Source: Xestospongia bergquistia
Taxonomy: Eukaryota > Porifera > Demospongiae > Haplosclerida > Petrosiidae
Reading direction: 5' to 3'
DNA: 64,000 bases
NCBI GenBank assembly: GCA_963965975.1
Contig: OZ014412.1
Span: 808,501-872,500, forward strand
Shown: piece by piece, positions 24,056-34,378 of the stretch
Position numbering within the stretch: the stretch's first letter is position 1
Layout: the number at the start of each line of letters is the position of its first letter
Made by a program: the position numbers and the translations under genes
The notes under the pieces: generated by a model
Database searches by the model: none
What the model saw: the letters and a program-made list of their open reading frames with translations, nothing else
Told to the model about the DNA's origin: nothing

Positions 24056-27000
24056 TCATGTATCACTGTCTAAATCTTCCTCATTTTTTGAAGTTCCAAC
24101 TAAAAAGAAAGGTGATGTCTCATTCTCAACATCAGTTGGTGGAATGTTGTGCATATCAAAGTCCTCCTGTTGAGAGGGCTAATATTAAGAATAAATTCTG
24201 AACAAAATAAAGAATTATATTATACCTCTTCTGAAGGAATTGTAGATGGTTTATTAAGAAGTTCTTGTGTTTCCTCTTCTGCTCCTTTGATAGATCTTTG
24301 TGAAGAAAGACGTCGCTGACCAATTGATATAATCTCCTTGAAACTTGATGATAATGATGATTCCAAACTTTGCAATCTACCAATATAAACAGTATTAATA
24401 AAAACTACTAGAGTATAATATCTTAATTTGTACTTTTCAGATATTGTTGATCCACGTCTTTGTTCTTCATGTCTCTCCTACAATATATACAATACATACA
24501 TACACACATACATACATACATATATATAATACATACATACATACATACATACATGCACACACACAGACATACATATATATATATAATACATATATCTTAA
24601 ATGTGTCAATATAGTATTTATATTACAGCAGCTTAACCTCAGTAAGTATAGTCTCTTTACTTCTAGCATTAAGAGGCCATTTATCTGATTCTCTATATCA
24701 TTGATCATATGATTGTAATATAAATACTTTATATTACTCACTGTTGGCTCTTATTATGTGTTATTACAAGTTCCTATAATATAATATTGTGAATTAATAA
24801 AGAATTATTGTAATGTATAATTACCGATAAATTTTTATTGACTGGCTCAGATTCTTCAGCTAGTTCTACCTCAATACTAGCAGTAGTACTAGTAGTAGTA
24901 GGAATAGCAGTAGTACTAGTAGTAATACTAGTAGTAATGGGAATAGCATCAGTACTACTAGTAGTAGTACTAGTAGTAGTAGTGGTAGTAATAGTAGTAG
25001 GTTGTTGAGATTCAGTTGATTCATCTGGATGTTGAAGAGGTGAGGGATTTTCAGTCTCTTGAATGATTTCATGATCGTTAAGAAAGACATCATCATTTGA
25101 ATGAAGTGAAGCTACATCATTAGTAATCTATATTATATTTACAGAGATGATGACATCATTATGACTATAAAAGTTATCTTACAATTTCAGGACAAGTCTG
25201 ATCCTTCATTTTGGAATTGTCAACTACTACTCTTGGACTAGGAGGTAAATCAATATATCTAAAGACACAATGCAACATACAATATATAAAGTATATGAGA
25301 ACTACCTTGGTTCAGTAGAATCATTAGTTGGTTGAAGAGGTGACATTTCAACTGATGGCACGTTTTTACCTAATATCAATTAAATAGTATTAATTTATTT
25401 TAACGACACTCTCACTTCTTTTTCTTCTCCTTTGTACCATTAACCAAATAACAACAACAAGAACAAGAACAATAACAAGAACAAAAATAACAAAAACAAT
25501 AGAAATTATTGGGACCACAATAGCAACAATTGGTATATTGTTAGGTTTTGAGTTGATACCTGTAATAATCATTCAATTATTTGTTTATTAAAGTTACTTA
25601 CCAATTATTGAAGGATAAAGAGAAAGATGTGTGGAGAGAGAAATTGAACTCGTAGTTGATGACATTGACCTACAGTTGATACCAATTATAGTCACTGTAG
25701 TCTGTGAGATAATATGATTATAATCAAAGGAGCTCTCATTATAGGATTGATATACAGCAACAGTATATACTCCTGGACATAAAGGTAGAATCTCACTAGC
25801 AATAGGAGTTGTTGTATTCTGAAGAGCAGATGAAGTAATTTTATTAGTAGAGCTAATAACTATTATTCCACAACCCCATAGAGTAGAGTGTAGAAGGAAA
25901 TAACATTGATATCTGATACCATTAGTAATAGGAGTTATGTCAACTGTTTGTATCTGAGATGTATCTATATAATATATAGAATATTGAGATAATGACATAT
26001 ATAAGTTATATAGTAATAACTTACTAAAATTATCAATTATTGTTATATTTTGTGATAAGTTCAAATTAGACCAAATGAATTGAGCTGAACAGTTAAACTG
26101 ATCAAGAGGACACACAAGATGTACTCCTTCATTTATTATAATACTTCCATTATTAGTTACAGTAATATTATAATCACTGTAATTAGAGTAATGTTCACAT
26201 GTTATATTAACAGATAAATGAGTAGGATATGATGGAGTACAATCAACATTAATAACCTGTATATAGAGGATAGGATCAATTTAATTATAGGTTACATAAA
26301 ACTAACTTGTGCTTTAAAGATAATGATAGCACTGTCAACATTGGTAGGATCCACTTCAATATGATAATCTGTTAATATTACTTGTGGAGCTAAAGATATA
26401 TAGTCAATCACAGGATTTGACATAGTTATATTTACCTAATGAAGTATTGAAATAGTACGTTGTCTCATTTCCAGTACTAGCTCCATTAGTAGCTGATATA
26501 GTTACTGTATATATCTCATTAGATATAATGATATCACTTAATAGATAATATATACTAGTACTAGTAGTGATGTTAGTAATGTTAAGTTCTAATATAGTAA
26601 TAGTATAATAGAGTATAGGACAACCAGGTAGACTTGGAGGAGGTAACCATGTCAACAGAACACCTGTACAATTTAATGTACTAATTACAAGGGCTGGATC
26701 AGGAGGACCTATAGACAACAACAACAAAGAAATTGTATTATTACTTAATATTAATTTCTTCTTTTTTAGTAAAGACTTATAATATTTTTGTATAATGAGA
26801 AAATTTCGCTACTCACTAGCAATATTCTATTATATTTATTAATATGTCATACACTGACCTTGTACTAGTAGTGTAAAGTTATTTGAACAATAAAGTAATG
26901 TTACATCAATGGTTGATTGGATAAGAACTTGAAGTAAACTATTGTTATAATACAATGGGGCACCGTCGATAGTTAACGTAACATTACAAACTTTAGTATT

Positions 27001-27304
27001 GTTATACTGACAGAACCTCTCCTTAGGATCTAGGACCTTTGTAGTATTGTAGTGATACACATCAACTTTATACGCAAATTTTTCACAATGTTCCAGTCCA
27101 GTAACGTTAAAAGTGATTGATGCAGGATGTCCTTCACAAGATGTGACATCTAACACATGACTGAGATCATGTGAGGGCTCTGTACAAACTGAAATGTGAT
27201 ATTAATTGATAGCTATCATAGTTAACAACACACTTACCAGATAAAGAAGGAGATAAAAGAGAGAATACAATAGCGAGAACATACCACATACTGTTATTTA
27301 ACAT
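24056..27304 (-). CDS. C1: family C Ig-FN3 type I receptor, intact
   Basis: Start at 27304 (MLNNSMWYVLAIVFSLLS), a clear signal peptide with a GTAAGTG donor. The Ig-like exon is 26862-27190 (VTSCEGHPASI to NNFTLLVQG). The FN3 exon is about 26436-26708 (GPPDPALVI, WLPPPSLPGCPILYY). Linker exons are about 26.31-26.40 and 26.03-26.26 kb (CPLDQFNCSAQFIWSN). The membrane-proximal exon is about 25.61-25.97 kb (YQCYF..WGCGIIVI..LCPGVYTV). The TM exon (25.39-25.56 kb) ends in QRRRKR. The tail is Thr/Ser-rich in the middle (24.87-25.01 kb, encoded by an ACT-type repeat), then GQRRLSSQRSIKG and EEDLDSDT at the stop 24056-24058. It is divergently paired with the D0 pseudogene 94 bp away. No enzymatic domain is seen. 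Confidence 0.8.
24485..24600. repeat. ACAT/TA microsatellite in a C1 tail intron
   Basis: Tandem ACAT and CATA tetranucleotides with interspersed TATATA and CACACA runs. It lies between two tail exons of C1 and is non-coding in the gene model. Confidence 0.85.
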
Positions 27305-27398
27305 TTTTATAACCCTAATTCAGCCACACCTCTTGAATAAATTAATTAGAAGACAGCTCGTGTCTGTGAACTATATAGTTAGTATATGTATAATATTA
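27305..27398. promoter_or_regulatory. Divergent promoter C1 / D0 with GCCACACCTC motif
   Basis: Only 94 bp separate the ATG of C1 (minus) from the ATG of the D0 remnant (plus). GCCACACCTC lies at 27323-27332. The same motif recurs in the equivalent gaps at 34307-34316, 53050-53059 and 58928-58937, with close variants at 45410-45420 and 42571-42580. It resembles a CACCC/KLF-type box. The regulatory role is inferred from conservation and position. Confidence 0.55.
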
Positions 27399-27830
27399 AT
27401 GACTGTTGCTACAATATACTGTGTTCTCTTTACAGTAATATGCTGGACATATACAGCAGTTATGTTTGCCGGTATTACTAGAAATATATTTTAATAAATT
27501 GAATTATTTGCATTTTTAGAATTCGAGGAAAACCAACATCAGTTAATGCTACTTAAGGATCAATAGCACTAGTGTTCAATTGTACTAGATACTCTCAATG
27601 GTTTCATTAGTTGGTGAATAATAGATTGCTAGAACACACAAAAATTCACATTGTGGTTTATTTAATATAACAGTAGATCCTACTACAAACTTAAAGATAT
27701 ATCTTTTGCTGAACCAAAGAAGGATGGAGTTAATATTAAATTTTTGGTTTACAATAATGCACAGAATTAGTTATAACTGCTCAGCTATTGTAAGAACCTT
27801 TCAACTGCTTGAAATGACACAATAGTAACA
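27399..27830 (+). pseudogene. D0: 5' remnant of a family D receptor
   Basis: The signal-peptide exon from 27399 is preserved and nearly identical to D1 (MTVATIYCVLFTVICWTYT). The following Ig exon, from about 27530, is broken. A small indel near GAGGAAAACC shifts the frame, a TAA replaces the glutamine codon before GSIA, and the core tryptophan after the FH pair is TAG. Similarity fades near 27.83 kb; no FN3, TM or tail exon follows. This is a dead partner of C1. Confidence 0.75.
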
Positions 27831-27892
27831 ATAGTACACTAAAAATCTTATTCACAAAGTTGATAATGTAAATGTCAACATCATATTTTCAA

Positions 27893-28140
27893 TATATGTG
27901 ACCTGATTTGCAAGAAAGGGACCACTTCTGTCAAAACATTTGTGACCTGATTTGTGAACAAACTACTGTTAAAACATCGCAAACATCTCAGTTTTGTATA
28001 CATACAGTTGGTACATATGCATAACTATTCTATATATGTGCAAAACTGTTTTTTGCTATGTTTTAACAGTGTTTTTTCATAAATTAGGTCACAAATGTTG
28101 TGACAGAAGTGGTCCCTTTTTGCAAATCAGGTCACATATA
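27893..28140. mobile_element. 248-bp fold-back/MITE element
   Basis: Long inverted ends of about 85 bp: TATATGTGACCTGATTTGCA on the left and its near-perfect reverse complement on the right, extending through GGGACCACTTCTGTCA and TGTGACCT repeats. The spacer is about 75 bp. TA-rich flanks would allow a TA target duplication, but it cannot be separated from the TATA ends. No protein is encoded. Downstream, 28.15-28.84 kb contains no gene that I recognise. Confidence 0.7.
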
Positions 28141-30351
28141 TCTGACAATAATTTTTGGAGATCAGCAGACTTCAATCCTCTCCATAGACTTGAAATTAAT
28201 AAAAAACTATTATGGTAACTCACATAATAGTTATAATAAGGCAACTTTGTATTACTTCAAGCTACACCATGATTGGTCAAAATACAACCAGGTGTATAGG
28301 GTCCAAGTGTGGACTAATAAGACACACAATGTGACTGGAGTACTATGATATGCTATTCAGATTACCACAGTCCATAAAGTGGATCTTTACCATCAGCAGT
28401 TCCAACTTTAAGTGATATTTAGGCATCTTTGATGGTATAACTATATATTTGTTTATTAGAATCTGATATTGAAAGATATGTTTGTAATTAAATTTTAACT
28501 AGGAGATGTGTGTCATCATCAATTCCATGGTCACAAATCCAACGAATGTTTGGACTTCATTTAGGAATTTAACTAAAAGAAATTATTAAATAGAGTATAT
28601 GTAGAAGTTGTTTTCTGTTTGTAGTTAGATGAAAAATTTGTTAACTGTGCAAAAACATAGTCCTTTATATAGTACAACTATATATTCAATTGATGAGTAG
28701 CTTTGCAGTCATATATCACATGAGTATAGACAAGGATGGACAATCATATCACAACTCTACAAATTACTAAAGAAACAAGATTCCACACATGAATTGATTA
28801 TAAAAATTAACAAATATAAGTTAAAAATAAGGTATTGTATTGTGTCATATGTCATTATTTAAATATTCATCTTGTCTAATTACAAATACAGGTGAATTAT
28901 TTTCAAACTCATTAGATGGAGCATTTCTCACTGCATAGTTCTAGTCCTCTTGATCGGAAAGCTAATGTTATGATCATAGTAAAAATGACTAAAAATATAT
29001 TTTACCTCATCAGGTTGTGTAGATGGTTTATTTAGAGGCATTTCAGCTTTGTCTTTTATTCTTTTAGTAGGAGAAAAACGTCGCTGACCTGTTGACACTA
29101 TCTTGTTGAAACTTGCCTTTGAGGATTCCACTCTGTCAATATAAACAAGACAATAACATGGTAAGTGACACAATATCTTGAATGTACATTTCAGATAGGG
29201 TTGATCCACGTCTTTGGAGGTCATATATCTCCTGTAATGAATTGACAAAGTGTCAATATAATAATTATATATCTTAATATAACCTCATTGAGTTCATTTG
29301 TAGCACCTAGTATACCAATGGGAGATGGTCTACAATATTGATCATGTGATAACAGGTAGCAAAAGTTATAATAACTCACTGGTTCTTATGGAGAGTTTCA
29401 AGTTTCTACAAAATAATGTAATTACATAGTATGAGTTCAGTTCTATTAACTTACCATTGGATCTTCATTGACCATGTTAGATTCTTGAGCAGATATTGTC
29501 ATGTCATTACTAGTAGGATGTGGCATGTCAATAGATTGAGTTTCCAGACTTAAAGAAGGTGACATAGTTATTTCCTGGTAATTAGAAGGCAAAATAGTTT
29601 CCTTTGTTTTACTTTGACCTACTTCATCACTGATAGAGGATGTTACATTGAGAACTTCTCTTTTCTTTGTAGTAGCTCTAAAGAATAGATACATTTTAAG
29701 TCTCAAATATTAGATCTCATATTATGTTATACAAACTAGTAACAATGCAAATTATACTTTAGCTTGTTAGGATCCTGGGACTCAAGATTGGATGATGAAC
29801 AGAAAGTGGAACTGTTTCACTAGTCGTTTGTTCATTCTATAATATTGAATCATCAGAATATTATAAAAACTATTAATATCTTACAATATTAGGATCAGTT
29901 GGATTTAGGTCATCTAAAGGTATCCCTTATAACATAGACATAATAATATCAATTATGTCATTATGATGGTATTCTTTATCTTACATCATTTCGATGAATA
30001 TGATAATCCTCTTTATGATGTTTAGGCCGTTGAGGAGATATAGTGACATACCTATTGATATTGTAATTGTATTGTAAAGAAGTGAACCAACAGGCAATAT
30101 CAATAACAATGACATTTTATTTAAAGGGAGGGTATCATGAAAAATCACTATTTTTTTGTTTACTTAAAAATAATCATTAGGTGGTATATAGCTCAGAATA
30201 TTTTTTCCAGATTTTTTCTGGCTACCATTAGCTAGAAAAAAATAGTTGTTTCCAGCTATTTTTCCAGGATGTAAAAGCACTTCCTGTTGAGGTTGAAATC
30301 GGGTGGGGCCGTTATGTGATGTCATCAAAGGGAGAGATATAAAGCGTTGCA

Positions 30352-31111
30352 ATGGAAGAAAGCGACAACTCGATCAGTTCTTCTGGCACCAATGATGCTG
30401 ACAGCTATGCAGCTAGTAAAATAAGACTGTCTTGCTCCTTTCCAGTTTTGAGGGAGAAAATCCAGATCCTATAGAGAGCAGTCATGAAGATACAGGCTCA
30501 GAAATCATAGAACCATACAGTTTTGCAAGTGGTGAATACTTCCATCCCACTCTCCAGTGGAATATGAAAGTAAATTCTCCAGGCTTGACAATACAGACTG
30601 GTAAGTCTTTCAAATAATAGAAGTATAGTCCTATTTATAGTACTGTTCTGCCTTTTTGTAGGTGTAAATGTGGACAATGTGAAGTGATGGCAACAGGTCG
30701 TGAATGTGTGTGTTGCTGTGAAATAGACATTGTAAAAGACAAGATGAAAGAGAGTAGCAATGAGATACACTGTATCACAGACCATGAAGGGTTTCAATCT
30801 GTGTGCTTAAATGTATGGGTGCTACAGACAGTCTATTTTAGTTACAGGAGTCGTTATGGGGACACTGGAGAAAAATCTGTTCATGAGTAAGTTTGCCCAC
30901 ACATAATATTATTATACATCGCTTCACGTTGCATTCTTATTTCCTGCAGACGTTACCGCTATATTGCATACTGCCAGCTAACCAGTTGGTGCTGGGGATG
31001 GCTCGGGAAAGAGTAAGAATAATTTTACCAAGTTGTGCAGTAAAGAAGATTAGGAACACTTTTCCATCTGATTTTAGTAACTACACAGGTTTCAAATATC
31101 CACATTTGTGA
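30352..31111 (+). pseudogene. P2X7R C-terminal-like zinc-domain gene inside the transposon
   Basis: The plus-strand coding remnant begins just inside the left inverted repeat (MEESDNSISSSGT). An exon with PYSFASGEY is followed, in another frame, by SRLDNTDW, then an intron of about 58 bp with GTAAGT and TAG borders. Next comes CKCGQCEVM, GRECVCCCEI and CITDHEGFQSVCLNVWVL. A last exon at about 30951-31111 has RYRYIAYCQLTSWCWGW and, one frame off, RIILPSCAVKKIRNTFP and YTGFKYPHL. The spacing of Cys and His residues and the IPSC..IR..FP..G.Y.GF ending match the cytoplasmic P2X7R-type domain known in many animals. At least two frameshifts (near 30540 and 31018) show decay. Confidence 0.65.
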
Positions 31112-31142
31112 AGTTTGTTTGTTATTCATACAATAGTTATTA

Positions 31143-31774
31143 TTATGACAATCTAAATCTACTCTTATGACTTGAAATGGCAGTGTCCTTGTCTGGCCTT
31201 GTGTATTGACTACTTAATGGTGCTAGCTCCTCATCATGTACACTTGCATCCCCTCTACTGCCATCTATACAGAGTTCAAATGTCTTTCTGTTAACATATC
31301 CTGCAGTGGAATTATAGTGAACAATTAACACCTTTAGGCTGTTGACAAGGAACAAAGACTATTGGTATTTAGTTAGCATGTCTTACCATATGTTTGGTCT
31401 ACAGTCACTTTGCAAACAATGTACCCCCCTTTCTTGTATTTTGGAAACACAATGTCAAACTGTTCCTTGCCCTGTTTGGTTACTGCCTGATCATGATTAG
31501 AGTTTTCATTAAAGTGTAGCGATGCCAACTCCAACCTGCAAAATTGTATAATTGGAGGCAATAACAATTATTCTTACAAAAATAACTTGGTAGTAAGCAA
31601 AAGAAACCTTAATTCACAAATTAATACACACCTGCAATGCACCCCTGGATAAGAAAAGGCATTTGACTTTGGTGCGAAGTGGATAACCACACTGTGGTAG
31701 GCCTCTAAAGATGATGTCTGGTATTCTGGAGACAGACATGTCAATTCCTTGCATAGAGAGGTGTTTGTCAGCAA
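31143..31774 (-). pseudogene. C-terminal fragment of an uncharacterised transposon-type protein
   Basis: Three minus-strand pieces inside the transposon read in order. The first is about 31.63-31.77 kb (CKELTCLSPEYQTSSLEAYH, FAPKSNAF). The second is about 31.37-31.54 kb (LELASLHFNENSN, FDIVFPKYKKGGYIV). The third is about 31.14-31.29 kb (GYVNRKTFELC). The pattern LSPEYQTSSLEAYH..FAPK followed by LHFNEN and FPKYKKGGY is familiar from multi-copy uncharacterised proteins in aquatic animals, often with mobile-element character. Only the C-terminal part is present, so this element could not encode a full protein. It converges on the P2X7R-like gene. Confidence 0.5.
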
Positions 31775-32219
31775 AGCATGTTCACACCTTGCTGTGTAAA
31801 AGGTCTATACTTGTATAGATGCGCATGGATTAGCAGAAATCTCTCCCTTTGATGACATCACATAACGGCCCCACCCAATTTCAACCTCAACAGGAAACGT
31901 TTGTAGCTTATTGAAAAATAGCTCTATTTTTTTCTAGCTAATGGTAGCCAGATAAAATCTGAAAAAAATATGCTGAGCTATATATCACCAAAGGATTCTT
32001 TTTAAATTAAAAAAAAATATAGTGATTTTTCATGATACCCTCCCTTTAAAATATAAGTGTTGATTATCAAATTAGAATTTGGTTAAAACTATACCTTTGT
32101 TCAGGAGACTTTATATGATTTTCTCTTTTTGTGTAGTGCCCTGTATTAAATTATATATTACCATTTTATTTTAAACATTTTTTAGTTTCTAACCTTCTTT
32201 TTTACATTGTAGCACTAGA

Positions 32220-32310
32220 AGGCAAATAACAGCAACAATAACAACAACAACGACAACAACAATAACAACAACAACAACAACGACAACAACAATAACAATA
32301 GTAATAACTA
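32220..32310. repeat. AAC/GTT microsatellite coding the C2 TM helix
   Basis: A run of AAC, AAT and GAC triplets on the plus strand, which is GTT/ATT/GTC on the coding strand. In the C2 frame it encodes an almost pure Val/Ile transmembrane helix, preceded by NPKSNN and followed by CLLVLQCKK. C1 and E1 encode the equivalent helix with less repetitive codons. Confidence 0.8.
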
Positions 32311-34263
32311 CCATAATATTTTTCATATGGTTGTTAGATTTTGGGTTGATATCTGCAAATACCAGTAATCATAATTCTATTATTCTGCAAAGAAATATAT
32401 TTACCAGCTACTGAAGGATGAACTGATTGAGAAGAATAAAGAGATGAAGATGATGTCATTGTTCTACAATGTGTACTGATCACATTCACTGTAGTCTGTG
32501 AGATTATGTGGTTATAATCAATGGATGTCTTATTATAGGAGGTAAATATAATAATATTGTATTGTCCTTGACATAGGTTAGTTAAAACTCCAGTAGCAAT
32601 ATGAGTTGTTACATTCTGAGGAGCAGATGAAGTGACTTTACTAGTAGAGCTAGTAGTCATTATTCCACAACCCCATAATATAGAGTATGGAAGGAAATGA
32701 CATTGATATCTGATACCATTAGTAATAGGAGTTATGTCAACAGTTTGTATCTGAGATGTATCTATATAATATCAGAAAATGACACAGATATAGTTATATA
32801 GTAATAACTTACTAAAATTATTAATTATTGTTATATTTTGTGATAAGTTCAAATTAGACCAAATGAAATGGGCTGAACAGTTAAACTGATCAAGAGGACA
32901 CACAAGATGTAGTCCTTCATTTATTGTAATACTTCCATTATTAGTTACAGTAATATTATAATCACTGTAATTAGAGTAATGTTCACATGTTATATTAACA
33001 GATAAATGAGTAGGATATGATGGAGTACAATCAACATTAATAACCTGTACATAGAGGATAGGATCAATTTAATTATAGATTACATAAAACTAACTTGTGC
33101 TTTAAAGAAAATGATAGCACTGTCAACATTGGTAGGATTCACTTCAATATGATAATGTGTTAATATTACTTGTGGAACTAAAGATAAAGTTAATCACAGG
33201 ATGTGACATAGTTATATTTACCTAATGAAGTATTGAAATAGTACATTGTCTCATTTCCAGTACTAGCTCCATTAGTAGCTGATATAGTTACTGTATATAT
33301 CTCATTAGATATAATGATATCACTTAATAGATAATATATACTAGTACTAGTAGTGATGTTAGTAATGTTAAGTTCTAATATAGTAATAGTATAATAGAGT
33401 ATAGGACAATCAGGTAGACTTGGAGGAGGTAACTATGTCAACAGAACACCTGTACAACTTAATGTACTATTTAGAATGACTGGATCAGGAGGACCTATAT
33501 TAACACGAATTATGTATTATTATAAAACATTTATTTTTTATTACTTATCTCACTCATTATATATACCAAAGACTTATAATATACTGTATAGAGAGAAAAA
33601 TTAGGCAGCATTTGATTTGGAGATGAGGCAATTTGCTAAATCTCCAAATTAAACAAACAAAATCTTCACAATTATAACAATATAAATGTCATTAAATAAA
33701 TCATTGAATTTTTACTAAATATTATCATTTTAAAACATTTTGTCAAAGTATCTCTGTCAAAGTAACCCATTATACAGTTTTTCTAATTGTTATTCACTAG
33801 CAATATTCTATTATATTCATTAATATGTCATACCACTGACCTTGTACTAGTAGTGTAAAGTTATTTGAACAATAATATAATGCTGCATCACTGCTTGATT
33901 TGATAAGAACTTGAACTAAACTATCGTTATAATATAATAGGACATTGGTGATAGTTAACGTAACATTACAAACATTGATATCTTTATACTGACAGAACCT
34001 CTCCTGAGGATCTAAATCCATTTTTGTATTATGGCGATACACCTCAACTTTATACTCAAAGTTTGCACAATGTTCCATCCAGTAACGTTAAAAGTGATTG
34101 ATGCAGGATGTGATGTGACATCTAATACATGACTAAGATTATGTGAGGACTCTGTACAAACTGAAATATATTATATTAATTGATAGCTATCATAGTTAAC
34201 AATATACTTACCACATAAAGAAGGATATAAAAGAGAGAATACAATAGCGAGAACATACCACAT

Positions 34264-34378
34264 ATCGTCATCAGCTCACACAAATTTTTTTATAACCTCT
34301 AATTTAGCCACACCTCCTCTATCTTTCGTAGTGATCAGAAGACAGGTAGAGACTGTGGACTAGTATTGATATGATCTA
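34264..34378. promoter_or_regulatory. Divergent promoter C2 / D1
   Basis: A 115-bp gap between the C2 ATG (minus) and the D1 ATG (plus). It contains GCCACACCTC at 34307-34316 and a conserved AGAAGACAG stretch that also occurs in the C1/D0 and C3/D3 gaps. Shared control of the pair is inferred. Confidence 0.55.

Larger units (their letters stand above)
30121..32049. mobile_element. Kolobok-like DNA transposon, TTAA-flanked, long TIRs
   Basis: The element spans 30125-32045 (1,921 bp) and is flanked by TTAA at 30121-30124 and 32046-32049. The ends are AGGGAGGGTATCATGA and its exact reverse complement. The inverted repeats extend for about 210 bp each (30125-30338 and 31839-32045) with moderate divergence. 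TTAA duplication with AGGG-type ends fits the Kolobok superfamily as I know it; piggyBac also uses TTAA. Inside are two convergent coding remnants, one on each strand. It sits in a tail intron of C2, between the TM exon and the first recognised tail exon. Confidence 0.85.
28845..34263 (-). pseudogene. C2: family C receptor, broken and carrying a transposon
   Basis: A full-length C1-like gene in outline. The signal peptide starts at 34263 (MWYVLAIVFSLL), the Ig exon is about 33.84-34.16 kb, and FN3 about 33.22-33.50 kb. Middle exons lie between about 32.40 and 33.19 kb. The TM exon is about 32.19-32.35 kb. After a 1.9-kb transposon come tail exons from 30.05 kb down to the stop at 28845-28847 (GQRRFSPTKRIKD, then PVFVIRQDE). 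There are several defects. A 9-nt deletion removes the C-E-G triplet at the Ig start. A 1-nt deletion near 34077 shifts the Ig frame. The FN3 tryptophan codon is TAG at 33433-33435. The gene is therefore probably dead, although its TM and tail frames are still open. It shares a divergent promoter with D1. Confidence 0.75.

Noticed and set aside
24478-24741. Frame with repeated MYVC-type residues
   Set aside because: It is a translation of the ACAT microsatellite in an intron.
24866-25096. Leucine-rich hydrophobic frame on the minus strand
   Set aside because: It is an out-of-frame reading of the ACT-type repeat in the C1 tail; the gene frame gives a Thr/Ser-rich stretch continuous with neighbouring tail exons.
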